This document shows positions 46,378-55,759 of a stretch of 64,000 nt of DNA, in pieces (position 1 is the stretch's first letter; the number at the start of each line of letters is the position of its first letter). The DNA comes from a virus. The notes beneath the pieces are model-generated. The model was given only the letters and a program-made list of their open reading frames with translations, had not been told where the DNA came from and searched no databases. The position numbers and the translations under genes are program-made. The stretch lies in the IMG/VR virus record IMGVR_UViG_3300029267_005544, positions 122,451 through 186,450 of that record; one strand, given 5' to 3'.

Positions 46378-47070
46378 TCACCGATAGGATTTAATTTTTT
46401 CTGATAATCGTTTTTTAGCCCTATGCACCCACATTTCATTTTGATTAAGTTTTTGTGCTATTTCTTTATTATTCAATATTGGTTTACCACCAAAGCCGAA
46501 TGTATGTTCGAATATAACCTTATCAGGACCAGACAGCTCATGGTACATATAATCCGCCAATGCCTTGTCAGGGTGCTCTGTAGTAACAATGTTGCCATAA
46601 TAATCAAATGACGCCTTTGACGCTGTTGCCTCACCACCAAGCTCATGCTCCATACGAGCAACTTCTTTTCTACTCCATCCAATTTCATCTGCCATTTCAG
46701 ATGTACTTGGCTCCCTCCCAAGGCGATCCTCAAGATTGTCGCGTACAATAGTAAATGTTGATCTCTTAAGAGCGCGATTCTCAGGAATATGCCCGGACTG
46801 AAGTGACTCAGATGCTACGCGCTGAACTTTCTTCAGATTGTTCCATACATGTGTAGTGGGTTGGGTACCCATATTAGGATTGTAACTCTTAAAGGATTTT
46901 ATTAATTGAGTAGTTGCCTCGGCGCGCAATGTTGCAGGAGGAACACCAACAGTTCTGTATTGGTTAACAACTTTATTAACAACCGGCTGATAACGAACAA
47001 TCAAATCAGCAAATAGTTGCGGATCTTTTGTCTTTTGCCATTGCAATATATTTTCTTGATCAGTTGGCAT
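46378..47070 (-). CDS. Sigma-70-family sigma factor
   Basis: A 230-residue sigma factor. Region 2 spans ~16-85 (DLIVRYQPVVNKVVNQYR ... HVWNNLKKVQR), region 3 ~100-140 (DRLGREPSTSEMADEIGWSR) and region 4 ~175-228 with a helix-turn-helix (LNNKEIAQKLNQNEMWVHR), like FliA/SigF-type factors of about this size. The start is placed at 47070, where AAGGTG is well spaced. It redirects host RNA polymerase, most likely to phage promoters. It sits inside the cargo block, but its own N-terminus has no leader. Confidence 0.85.
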   Translation of the reverse strand: MPTDQENILQWQKTKDPQLFADLIVRYQPVVNKVVNQYRTVGVPPATLRAEATTQLIKSFKSYNPNMGTQPTTHVWNNLKKVQRVASESLQSGHIPENRALKRSTFTIVRDNLEDRLGREPSTSEMADEIGWSRKEVARMEHELGGEATASKASFDYYGNIVTTEHPDKALADYMYHELSGPDKVIFEHTFGFGGKPILNNKEIAQKLNQNEMWVHRAKKRLSEKIKSYR

Positions 47071-47090
47071 AATCACCTTTAATTAACTGT

Positions 47091-47540
47091 TTACATATTA
47101 TTTACAGCATTTTGTATACTTTTGATAAGTGACTGGTCAATTGAGCTTATCATCTCTTTTTTTACGGCTTTTTGCCTAGCTAAATTAGACATTATTTTTT
47201 TTGTTATCCACTCTGCAGGCACATCTTTTTTAAGAACATACGAACGTTTCATGTGTTTGGGTAAGCTCGCCCCAATCATCAACGCCGCTTTGTTCGCAGG
47301 ATCAGTTTCTAAATATTCTTTTCTTAGATGTTTTGGTATATTAATTTTTAGCATTGCACCTTTCTTCCCATATTGCGATGCATACGCTGTTCCAACATGC
47401 GTTCTCCTTGCTATATAACTTCCAGCTTTTAAACCTTCTTTCATTTTCTTTGCAATACTTTTAAGAGTGTGTCCGTGATAATAAGCTGCTTTTTTTTCAA
47501 TATTATTACCAAACTGTTTTAATATTTCAGGTGTTATCAT
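47091..47540 (-). CDS. Tagged ADP-ribosyltransferase-like protein (149 residues)
   Basis: The leader MITPEILKQFGNNIEKKA runs directly into YYHGHTLKSIAKKMKEGL and then a THVGTAYASQYGKKGAML-type strand, the pattern of ART folds (Y-H-G near the NAD pocket, KEGL, ...A..YA...G..L.V.IP), also seen in many phage proteins. KDVPAEWI near 108-115 fits the conserved end. Catalytic Glu cannot be fixed by eye. T4 packages ART enzymes (Alt) by a leader, so packaging of this one is a reasonable inference. Could also be a phosphotransferase of the KptA type. Confidence 0.55.
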   Translation of the reverse strand: MITPEILKQFGNNIEKKAAYYHGHTLKSIAKKMKEGLKAGSYIARRTHVGTAYASQYGKKGAMLKINIPKHLRKEYLETDPANKAALMIGASLPKHMKRSYVLKKDVPAEWITKKIMSNLARQKAVKKEMISSIDQSLIKSIQNAVNNM

Positions 47541-47555
47541 TTATCACCTCCTAAA

Positions 47556-47732
47556 TTAAGCTGTAGTTGGAACTTTCTCAGGTTTTTTTACTTTTCCTGG
47601 CATTTTAGTTTTAATTTTTTTCGGCATTTTCATAACATTATCAGCACCGGTGTTAATCTCTGATATTGATTCAGCAATTTTTTGAAAATTAATATTATTT
47701 CCAAACGATTGTAATACTTCTGAAATTATCAT
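47556..47732 (-). CDS. Tagged mini-protein (58 residues)
   Basis: A small gene in the gap between two tagged proteins. It begins MIISEVLQSFGNNINFQKIA, almost the same as the leader of the metallopeptidase next to it, and the rest is a Lys/Pro-rich tail (PKKIKTKMPGKVKKPEKVP). It consists of little more than the tag plus a basic peptide, like a short internal protein. Confidence 0.65.
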   Translation of the reverse strand: MIISEVLQSFGNNINFQKIAESISEINTGADNVMKMPKKIKTKMPGKVKKPEKVPTTA

Positions 47733-47742
47733 TTAAACCTCA

Positions 47743-48507
47743 CTATTTCTTAATTTTCTTTACTACTTTAAGTATTTTTTTTGCCGTATCCTCGGCGATG
47801 TCAATATTAGATAATGCGAGGACTGGAACACCAATACCGATGCCTATATTACGAGCAATTCTATCAGCATCATCTTGTGTTTTATATGTAGCTAATGCAA
47901 TATCTTTTATAACTTTTTCGCCTTTACCTTTTGCATATGGTGATTTTTCCCATGCTCTTACTTCTTCTTTATATTCAGGCTCAATGGTTGATCTATAAAG
48001 TTTTTCCCAGAATCCAAGCCCCTGTTTTTCTTTAAAAGATTCATGATGACCAAGCTCATGGCCAAGAACATACCGATTTATTTTTTTAGGAAGAACAACA
48101 ACCGGACTTACTTTGCTTGGTGAATATACAGCATTATCTTCAACTGGTACGGTTAATCCTACAATAAACCTTCTAATAGGATTCATATTTTTGACAGCTT
48201 TTAACTGCTTCTCTGTTGAGACAACTGATATTTCAGGGTATTTTACAGCAATTTCTTCTCTTAACTTTTTCGCGCTCTGAGGATCTTTTTGAAATTCTTT
48301 TTTTGCTTCTGGGAATATTCTTTTTCTTTTTGCCTCAGCAATATCATCAGTGATATTACTTGCATGTGCAGCAGCACCAAGGCCAATAATAGCAGCTAGA
48401 ACAATTCTAGTGGCAATACTTCTTCCACCTTTTATAAATGGATTTGTAGATAAAGCTCTTTTCTCAATCTCATCACCGAATGATTGTAAAACTTCAGATG
48501 TTAACAT
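47743..48507 (-). CDS. Tagged zinc metallopeptidase with membrane segments
   Basis: A 254-residue protein. Leader MLTSEVLQSFGDEIEKRA is followed by a hydrophobic segment (RIVLAAIIGLGAAAHA, ~34-50). The zinc motif is H150-E-x2-H154 (VLGHELGHH), with a Glu-rich stretch (EPEYKEE, ~176-182) that could give the third ligand, as in M48-like or other gluzincins. A second hydrophobic stretch lies near 217-230. It may cut host envelope or a phage protein upon injection. The peptidase call is good; family and target are not known. Confidence 0.7.
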   Translation of the reverse strand: MLTSEVLQSFGDEIEKRALSTNPFIKGGRSIATRIVLAAIIGLGAAAHASNITDDIAEAKRKRIFPEAKKEFQKDPQSAKKLREEIAVKYPEISVVSTEKQLKAVKNMNPIRRFIVGLTVPVEDNAVYSPSKVSPVVVLPKKINRYVLGHELGHHESFKEKQGLGFWEKLYRSTIEPEYKEEVRAWEKSPYAKGKGEKVIKDIALATYKTQDDADRIARNIGIGIGVPVLALSNIDIAEDTAKKILKVVKKIKK

Positions 48508-48518
48508 TTTTTTTTCTT

Positions 48519-51488
48519 CTAATAAACAGGTGTATATTGAGTTCCACTTACTCTTTGTAGAACTTTAGATGCATATATCTCAACAGCATTTCGACGCTCT
48601 TGAATAAAAGCGGTAATCGGCGTGTGTTCACGAATACTGCTAAACTGACCGGCTTCATACATTGTGCCGCCATTTTCCTCTTTCAAACCATCAATTTTTC
48701 CACTATTCCAATCAATAGTAGTTACACCATAATATCTATCATGAATATCATGGTCATTAAAAAGTATATCAATACCGAGTGACTCCCCCAGCGCAACATG
48801 ATTCACATATTCATTAACACGATTGCCCTGGCTATCATTCACTTTATCTTTAACCGAAAGGCCGAGAATTCCTTGATAAAAGGCGTCTGCAGAACAAACA
48901 TTTCTTTTTACATATTCAATACATGCAGAATAATTTTGAAGCAATTCGGGATTTGACCAGGAAAGCGCATTAAGAGCCTCATGGATTGTATTAAATATAA
49001 AATGTATTCGTTTTTTCTTATTTTTAGGATCCGAAGCCGTTCCTATCATGAAATGGCGCTTGTTATGGCGAAATACGTCACGATAGAATTTTGCTATTCG
49101 TGTTGGTTCATATTCCTGATCAATATATATCTGATTACGCTCCCCATTAGCAACATCCTGTGCAGTAAGACTCAAAAGATCTTTTGCATATACATATTCA
49201 CTACCTGGATTAATTGCATCGAGATCATAATAATCTGAATTTAAAATGCGTTTTACAGGAGCCTGTGGGTCAGGAACATGATAACTTAGATTTTTATATT
49301 CTAATGTGTCCGGATCAATTTCAGCTTCAACAGGCACAGTTGCTTTCATATAAAGAGGGCTGCCATATTCGTTCATATCGGTAGGTTCATCTTCGAATCG
49401 AGCGTTATTCATAACAACTGATGTATTTGCTTCACCAGACTGTGGTGTGATATATATTGTGTGCTTTACCTGCTGAACCATTCCAATAATACTCTTCATA
49501 GACTCTCCACCATACCCCATATCATCAGCTACTACAACACCTGGAAAACCGCACATTATATACGGATTAAAAGCCATATCAATAGTTACAACGCGCCCAG
49601 CATATTTTCTATTCAAAAATTTAAGAAGAGCATGGTGTTTCAGTGCGTTTTTCGTTTTTTCAGTAATCTTTCTATGTCCTTTGAGTTTATTTCTTGCAGC
49701 CCGCTTTTCTTCAATTTTCTTTTTTGCAATTTTTAATTTATTTGTTACATTCTTTAATCCGGATGTATTAGGTGGCAGTGTTCCCTTTTCTTTTAAAGCA
49801 CCAAGAGCATTATCTCTTTCAGTTTCAAGTTTTGCTATTTCCTGATCAATTCTGTCACGAGCCTTTTTATTTGCATTTCTATCCTTCACTACATTAATAG
49901 CGTCATTCATTGCAAGCTCATGAGAGACACTTCCAAATACAACATTGACCCCTTTATATCTTTCTTCGAGAGTAAGTGGCGGTTTTGTTCTACCATATCG
50001 ATCTGTTCCTTTTGATTTTGTTGATTTAATATTTGCTGCGGCTTTTTTTGCATTATCTTCTTGAATGTTAAGTTTTTTTGCAGCATCTATTTGATTATTA
50101 AGATTATCTGTACCATCAACAGTTCCATTTGATTTAGTAGTGTCTTTCTTTTTTTTCTGGTCGGTCATTAAATTGAATAATGCATTTGGAACCTGTACAC
50201 TTGGTGAGGCAAGCGCATCACCTCCAGGGGTTGAAAGAAGATGAACTTGATCAAAATAACCACGAGTAACATCTGCATCAATATCATATTGCCATTCAAC
50301 GCGGTCATACATAGGTGGAAACATCATATTACAATTTGGAGGAGCTGTAAATTCAAGTGGTGGAAGCAGCATCGATTCATTAAGTATATATTTTCCACCA
50401 AATTCAGCTGAAGCCCTGTCAATCAAAAATTTTCTCACACCTGAATCAATCACATAATTCACTGCGTTATGAGGGGTTCCATCAGCCTTATTTCCAATAG
50501 GTATTAAAGAAGGCGTGCTGCATGAATATACCCGAGTGGAAAAAGCCCCTGCTAAACGCATTATTGCAGCCTCTAAACTAGAAAATCTTGAATTTCCCAT
50601 CAGATGTGAGCCAATGTGAACACTCCCTCTTTGTCTACTCCAGAAATTATATCCTGATTTATTAACCGGGATAAGGAACCGTTTATCAACACGAATACGT
50701 TTATTGAGAAACGTTCCTACGGCTGTTCCACCAACAGCCTCCAACCACATACCGCGTATTATTGCATCAAGATAAAATCCACAATTTGCAACACCATTAT
50801 CTGATGGTGTCGCACTGGCAAATTCTGCTGAGTAGGCATCCTGTCCATTCTGCTGGGTTTTATTCGCATTATTATCAGCATTTATTTTATCAATCTGTTC
50901 ATCAAGAGTGCCTGTATTCTCTACAGGAGTTGTTTGCTGTTTAGTATTTTTTATTTTATTCGATCTCCTGCTATATCCGGCGCTCCCAGCAATAAGTCCA
51001 AGAGTATAACTAAGTGGCGCAAGGCCGGTCTTATCATACACTCTTATATCAGTTCCTTGTCTCTGCGTTTTACCTGGTATAACAAATGTCTGAAATATCC
51101 CCATCGAATTATAGAAATTGCGTGTTGTAAGTTTGTCAGCACCTTCCCATGCCAAAGCCGCCGGAGCGCGCCGTATGTCCATACGAAAATCACGGCAAAC
51201 CAAACCTATACCTCTCCCTTCAGTAGCCTGGTCAGTTTTATAGAAACTTGAAAAAAAGCCGTCAAACATAAGTTGCCATTTCGGCTTCTCTTTACCTACA
51301 ACCCATTCACGATAGAATATTTGCACAGCAGTCTTCGGTTTTAAATCGAGCAGCTCCTTATTAGAATAAACATTGATGTTCGCCTCCTGTCCATTCGGTG
51401 TACATACAATAGTAGCACCTTTGAAAGGAACAGCAACACCTTCCAGAAAGAGTTTGAATGAATAATTAAAACCTTTTTTCTCAGCCAT
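48519..51488 (-). CDS. Baseplate hub-like tail protein (989 residues)
   Basis: The N-terminal ~120 residues (LFLEGVAVPFKGATIVCTPN ... LMFDGFFSSFYKT) look like the first beta domain of hub/late-control-D-type proteins. A Lys/Asn-rich linker lies in the middle (~470-620) with a coiled coil, and a second beta region follows. It is next to the tail protein at 51.5 kb and the tape-measure candidate, the usual place for a hub. No lysozyme domain is seen. Assignment is by context and fold impression. Confidence 0.55.
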   Translation of the reverse strand: MAEKKGFNYSFKLFLEGVAVPFKGATIVCTPNGQEANINVYSNKELLDLKPKTAVQIFYREWVVGKEKPKWQLMFDGFFSSFYKTDQATEGRGIGLVCRDFRMDIRRAPAALAWEGADKLTTRNFYNSMGIFQTFVIPGKTQRQGTDIRVYDKTGLAPLSYTLGLIAGSAGYSRRSNKIKNTKQQTTPVENTGTLDEQIDKINADNNANKTQQNGQDAYSAEFASATPSDNGVANCGFYLDAIIRGMWLEAVGGTAVGTFLNKRIRVDKRFLIPVNKSGYNFWSRQRGSVHIGSHLMGNSRFSSLEAAIMRLAGAFSTRVYSCSTPSLIPIGNKADGTPHNAVNYVIDSGVRKFLIDRASAEFGGKYILNESMLLPPLEFTAPPNCNMMFPPMYDRVEWQYDIDADVTRGYFDQVHLLSTPGGDALASPSVQVPNALFNLMTDQKKKKDTTKSNGTVDGTDNLNNQIDAAKKLNIQEDNAKKAAANIKSTKSKGTDRYGRTKPPLTLEERYKGVNVVFGSVSHELAMNDAINVVKDRNANKKARDRIDQEIAKLETERDNALGALKEKGTLPPNTSGLKNVTNKLKIAKKKIEEKRAARNKLKGHRKITEKTKNALKHHALLKFLNRKYAGRVVTIDMAFNPYIMCGFPGVVVADDMGYGGESMKSIIGMVQQVKHTIYITPQSGEANTSVVMNNARFEDEPTDMNEYGSPLYMKATVPVEAEIDPDTLEYKNLSYHVPDPQAPVKRILNSDYYDLDAINPGSEYVYAKDLLSLTAQDVANGERNQIYIDQEYEPTRIAKFYRDVFRHNKRHFMIGTASDPKNKKKRIHFIFNTIHEALNALSWSNPELLQNYSACIEYVKRNVCSADAFYQGILGLSVKDKVNDSQGNRVNEYVNHVALGESLGIDILFNDHDIHDRYYGVTTIDWNSGKIDGLKEENGGTMYEAGQFSSIREHTPITAFIQERRNAVEIYASKVLQRVSGTQYTPVY

Positions 51489-51489
51489 A

Positions 51490-52353
51490 TTATACGTTTT
51501 CTAATGGATTTCCTGTAGAATCAGATTCAACTATAAACCCATCAGGTATAGTCTCATCGAGTGCCGCTGTTTCAATTGAGCCGGCAAGAAATTCTCCGGA
51601 CAGCCTCGCAGCATTTCTCATACCATTAAATTCGTCAACCTGTATATATCTACCAAGATTAGTAGAATAAATTGGCATAAGATTAATTCTTGCCCATGCT
51701 GACTTCCTGACCAAAACTGAAAATGTAAATGATTTACTTTGTTCCATATCACCGGTTGCGGTAGTTGAAATGCTAAGCATATATCCATCAATAATTCTGC
51801 CATCATATATCATTTTCATTTGCATATTATTTTCGACAGCGCGTCTTCCACGTAAATATTTCTCGTATGCAAGCATAAATTCCTGATAGTATGGATATTC
51901 TCTTGTATCGAGAAAGATTCCTGAGAAATTATAGATAGATGGCTTTTCACCAAAGAAAAATGCATTCCATCCATTTGAAAAGTTTTGATGAAGTTTGACA
52001 ATCTCACCATGTGCTTCTTGCACATTAATAAGTGAGAAATTGTTAAATACACCATAATAATTATTTGGCGCCTTACCATCAAGTGAAAGAAGTGCAATTT
52101 TTCCACCAGGAATTGATGGCGGTGAAGACACATCGCCACTTACCGATTCAGCTTCGAGCTCTGTTATACTCATTGATAAATCAGTAAGATAATCATTGGT
52201 CTTGAGCGCATCATCTGAAACAAAACCCTGAGAGGTGGTATAAAGAATAATAGTTGCAACTGTTCCTTCATGCTCAGTTGTACCAACCGTATATGGCCTC
52301 ACTTTACTATCGGTTGGTGATGCTAGAAACTCATTTGGTAAGCGTGGTGGCAT
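51490..52353 (-). CDS. Tail protein (287 residues), hub/tube-associated candidate
   Basis: A strand-rich protein between tape-measure and hub candidates. The core (YNFSGIFLDTREYPYYQEFM ... YEKYLRGRRAV ... MKMIYDGRIIDGYML) resembles LysM-less tail-hub proteins (T4 gp53/Mu gp43-like position), where a YP-x-F-x2-AYE-x-Y-LRG segment is common in large myoviruses. Family not certain. Role inferred: part of the tail tip connecting tube and hub. Confidence 0.55.
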   Translation of the reverse strand: MPPRLPNEFLASPTDSKVRPYTVGTTEHEGTVATIILYTTSQGFVSDDALKTNDYLTDLSMSITELEAESVSGDVSSPPSIPGGKIALLSLDGKAPNNYYGVFNNFSLINVQEAHGEIVKLHQNFSNGWNAFFFGEKPSIYNFSGIFLDTREYPYYQEFMLAYEKYLRGRRAVENNMQMKMIYDGRIIDGYMLSISTTATGDMEQSKSFTFSVLVRKSAWARINLMPIYSTNLGRYIQVDEFNGMRNAARLSGEFLAGSIETAALDETIPDGFIVESDSTGNPLENV

Positions 52354-52366
52354 AATATTACCTCTT

Positions 52367-55300
52367 TTACAAAGTCCACTTATTGTTCCAATAATTTAAT
52401 ATTGGAGGTTGCACACTGGTATATGATGTTCTATCTCGAGAAGTAGTGGGATATTCAACTCTCGTCTCTAAATCTTTCAATTTGAATTCAGCTTCAGTTA
52501 AACCCTTTGCGATATCAGCAGCCCTGTACTCTTTCTTTCCTTCTTTAATAAACCCATCATTAGTTTGCCTCAGCTGCGCCTCTCTTACTCTCCATTGCTT
52601 CAATTCCTCCCTCGCACCGGCTAAAGAATCTTCACCCCGTTTTGCCCAGACACCACTAACACCTTCTATCCAACCTGGCAATTCTCCAGATTCTATTTTT
52701 GCTTTAACAACATCAGGAGTCGTTTCGGTATAAGCAGATAACATGCTAAGCATTTCGCCACCACCACGCAATGGAGAAGTTGCTCTCTTTATCTGCGCCT
52801 TCGATAAATCACCAGCTACAAGCTGTGTTAAAAATTGTTTTTGTTTGTCCGTAACTTCGTAACCAAGCCGTTGTTCCAGAGTATCTATCATTCGATAAGC
52901 GCGGCCATCTCTTATTTTCAAAGCTTCAGCTTCCTGCTCCTGATTACGCTTGGTTCTCCATTCTTTAATTCTATCTTGCCACGTTCCTTCACCTTCTGTA
53001 TTGAAATATGAAGTTACATTATGAGCAGGATTGTCAGTAAATATCGGAAGTATTCCTGCCATCTTTTTCTTAGCCGCCTCCCCGGGAGTCACACGGAGAC
53101 GCTCGATTTCCTCAATTACTTCAAGCTGACGTTCTGGGGTATCCATTCGAAATCCAGGACCAAGAAATTTACGAAGAATAGCCTTTCTTTTTTTTGTTTC
53201 AGCTGTCTCCCTCATCTCACCGGTTTCACTACGAATACCTTTACGGGTAGTATAACCCATTTCCATCTTAAAACCAAGAGCACTATAACCAGCTTCACGC
53301 CTTGCTTTTCTGTAAGGCTCCATATCAACCTGCAGTTGATTAAATGTCGGGCCAACCAGCTCAGACCTCTCTCGCTCAACTTCTGCTTTTGCTCGCTTCG
53401 CTACCAAATCACCAGCAGTTCCAGCAGGAATTCCCTGTATCTTTCTTCCGCCAATATTAAACTGCATTTGTGCATCGCCAGTTGCTCTGTATATCTGTTT
53501 TGCATTAAGCAGCATATCGTTTATACGCTTTCGAGATTCTATCGGCAATCTTGCAGAAATCCTATCCCATTCTGTTGTAGAATCTTCATACTGCTTACTA
53601 ACGCTACGCCTATATTGATTCATAGTTGATAAAAGCGCATTTATAGTACCAATCGGTTGAGATTTCAATTGGCCATATAACTCCGAACCTGGAGCTGCTC
53701 CAAGTACACGGGTGATTTTGTCATTTTTATAAATATCACCTGCAGTTCCCGAATATAATGCGGTACCAAGTTGCTGATATGCATATGCAACCTCAGTCGG
53801 GTCTTTTGTTCGCATTAATGTTCCAAAATCAACACCAACCTTAACCTGTTTTACGTTTCTCAATCTCTGTACGGCGCCTGGAGACATCTGCGCTAGCCTA
53901 TCTATCCCAGCCTGACTCGCACTTATTCCAACAGAATACATATTCCTTACAGCAGTTGCAGGATCCGCATACGTTGCACGGTTTACGCCGCCATACTCGT
54001 CATATATACCGGTCACCTGCAATGCCTTCTCCATCATTCCACTGGCGCCTTTCTTAATATCTAACAACATATTTCCCATACCGGTCATTGCCCTACCTGA
54101 CTGGTATACAACATCCTCGCCAAATCTGTTAAAAAATCCACCAACAGCTGCATTTGCCCCTGCAATAGAACTTCCAATAGGCCCAAGTGGTCTCTGAATT
54201 TGCGATTGATTTAATGTTGCCCGAGCAGCTTGCATACCGGCAAATTGTTCACCAAGACCTTTTGGCCTCAATAGTGACTCATACATTAAACGCTGCTCAC
54301 GCTGATTATTTGTGAACTGTCCAGCAAATACCCATGCCTTAGCGTTTACATCTCCATACCTGCCACTCCCCCACGCCTGGAACACTCTATTAACCATTTG
54401 AGTGCGGCCGACATCTGACATCTGATTGAGCATATCTTCTTTATACCGCTCAAACTGTACACGCCCCGATATTCCCATGGCATATCCACGCTGACTCGCA
54501 CCAACAACCATTTCATATGCACCGACTTTACCGGACATGAGACGATTCATTCTATCTTCATCTACAGTACCATCTGGCCTCATTGCATAAGCAACTGCCT
54601 TTGTGCCCATACCTGAAGAAAGAACATTCATCTGGGCCCGGGCAATTGCACCTCCGGCGGCAGCGACACCACCTGCTCTCTGTACTGCATATGCTCCTGC
54701 TGGATCAGAACGCGCAATAAATGATGCTTGTGCAGCACCAGTCTGGTACATTGATGCTCCGACATTAGCAGCCCATGGTGTTCCCTGAACAGCTCTGGCA
54801 CCTGCTGCTCCTATCTGCATCATGTTCTGCGCCCCGAGGCCGGTTATTCCACCGAAAGCTTTTGCCTGGCGAATCTGATGCCTTACCTGTCGCATACCAC
54901 CAAAACCGGTTTGCTGAAGCTCTTTAATAACAGACATTCCGCCTTCAATAGTGGTCTGCATCAGCTTAACCACTTCTTCAGTAGTTTCCCGCAATTCTTC
55001 AAAATTACGCTCATACTGACGAAGTGTTCCTGACGCTCGGCCACCCCTGGCAGATATCATATTATTTGACAGGGCTATTTTATGTATCTTCGATTGCTGT
55101 TCAGTATTAAAAAATCCACCCTGATACATATTCCTCTGCATTCGGCCGGCAAGGTTCGTTGCCTGATTATATGACAATCCACCTCTGAATCCAAGTTGGT
55201 CACGATATTGCTCAATATCGGCGGCCATTGAATGCATAAATTGCTGCCTCTGCATAGCGTTATTAATTCCACGCATTGGCATATATAACGCCGCCGCACC

Positions 55301-55687
55301 CAATGCTGCAGGAAATGCAATTCCGCCAAGCATTCCCATACCGGCCATGCCTGCTATTCCGGCTCCGGCCTCCCAGGCACCAATATCCATTGCTGTTTTA
55401 GCAATAGCAGTACCAACCCCCATCCTTCGTAATTCTGCCTGTCTTTGATAATGTCGCGGATCCTGACCGCCGGGAACGCCATATTGGAATCGCGGGTCCA
55501 TTGCAACATGGCGCTGCATAGCGAGCGTCATTGATGTAGGTTGAACAGTTCCCTGTTGGTATTGTGAAATCATTTGTTGACGAATCATATCATTATATCT
55601 GATACGATTGTCGAATGCGGCAAACGGGTCTATATGACCCGGGCGGGCATAATTGACAGGCCCGTATCCGAATTCAGGAGGAGGCAT
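52367..55687 (-). CDS. Tape-measure-like / large internal tail protein (1106 residues)
   Basis: The start is placed at ATG 55687 with GAGGTG 8 bases before; the GTG at 55696 overlaps that site. Residues ~1-90 are Pro/Gln/Tyr-rich, ~95-140 a Gly/Ala/Met hydrophobic stretch (GAGIAGMAGMGMLGGIAFP), and the rest is long, helical and Arg/Gln/Ala-rich. Length, composition and its place before tail-tip and hub genes suit a tape measure, which sets tail length. It is the first gene of the 48-kb operon, 37 bases after the likely transcription start. Other internal tail functions are possible. Confidence 0.55.
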   Translation of the reverse strand: MPPPEFGYGPVNYARPGHIDPFAAFDNRIRYNDMIRQQMISQYQQGTVQPTSMTLAMQRHVAMDPRFQYGVPGGQDPRHYQRQAELRRMGVGTAIAKTAMDIGAWEAGAGIAGMAGMGMLGGIAFPAALGAAALYMPMRGINNAMQRQQFMHSMAADIEQYRDQLGFRGGLSYNQATNLAGRMQRNMYQGGFFNTEQQSKIHKIALSNNMISARGGRASGTLRQYERNFEELRETTEEVVKLMQTTIEGGMSVIKELQQTGFGGMRQVRHQIRQAKAFGGITGLGAQNMMQIGAAGARAVQGTPWAANVGASMYQTGAAQASFIARSDPAGAYAVQRAGGVAAAGGAIARAQMNVLSSGMGTKAVAYAMRPDGTVDEDRMNRLMSGKVGAYEMVVGASQRGYAMGISGRVQFERYKEDMLNQMSDVGRTQMVNRVFQAWGSGRYGDVNAKAWVFAGQFTNNQREQRLMYESLLRPKGLGEQFAGMQAARATLNQSQIQRPLGPIGSSIAGANAAVGGFFNRFGEDVVYQSGRAMTGMGNMLLDIKKGASGMMEKALQVTGIYDEYGGVNRATYADPATAVRNMYSVGISASQAGIDRLAQMSPGAVQRLRNVKQVKVGVDFGTLMRTKDPTEVAYAYQQLGTALYSGTAGDIYKNDKITRVLGAAPGSELYGQLKSQPIGTINALLSTMNQYRRSVSKQYEDSTTEWDRISARLPIESRKRINDMLLNAKQIYRATGDAQMQFNIGGRKIQGIPAGTAGDLVAKRAKAEVERERSELVGPTFNQLQVDMEPYRKARREAGYSALGFKMEMGYTTRKGIRSETGEMRETAETKKRKAILRKFLGPGFRMDTPERQLEVIEEIERLRVTPGEAAKKKMAGILPIFTDNPAHNVTSYFNTEGEGTWQDRIKEWRTKRNQEQEAEALKIRDGRAYRMIDTLEQRLGYEVTDKQKQFLTQLVAGDLSKAQIKRATSPLRGGGEMLSMLSAYTETTPDVVKAKIESGELPGWIEGVSGVWAKRGEDSLAGAREELKQWRVREAQLRQTNDGFIKEGKKEYRAADIAKGLTEAEFKLKDLETRVEYPTTSRDRTSYTSVQPPILNYWNNKWTL

Positions 55688-55730
55688 GTATCGCACCTCA
55701 ATTTCTAAAGTGGAATACTGTTATAATTAC

Positions 55731-55759
55731 AATATAACTTAAAAACACCATTCTTTCAA
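55731..55759 (-). promoter_or_regulatory. Sigma-70-type promoter of the structural operon
   Basis: On the minus strand TTGAAA (55754-55759) is 17 bases from TATATT (55731-55736). Each box differs from consensus at one position. It is in the divergent gap and points into the tape-measure gene, so it is the likely start of the 48-kb operon. Confidence 0.6.

Noticed and set aside
45957-46439. Longer start (46439) of the tagged basic protein
   Set aside because: The extra 24 residues overlap the sigma gene and have no ribosome site, while ATG 46367 has one and gives the leader at the N-terminus.
52446-53629. Plus-strand frames antisense to the tape-measure candidate (95 and 202 residues)
   Set aside because: They are Ser/Cys/Phe-rich shadows of a well-formed gene, with no ribosome sites or family resemblance.
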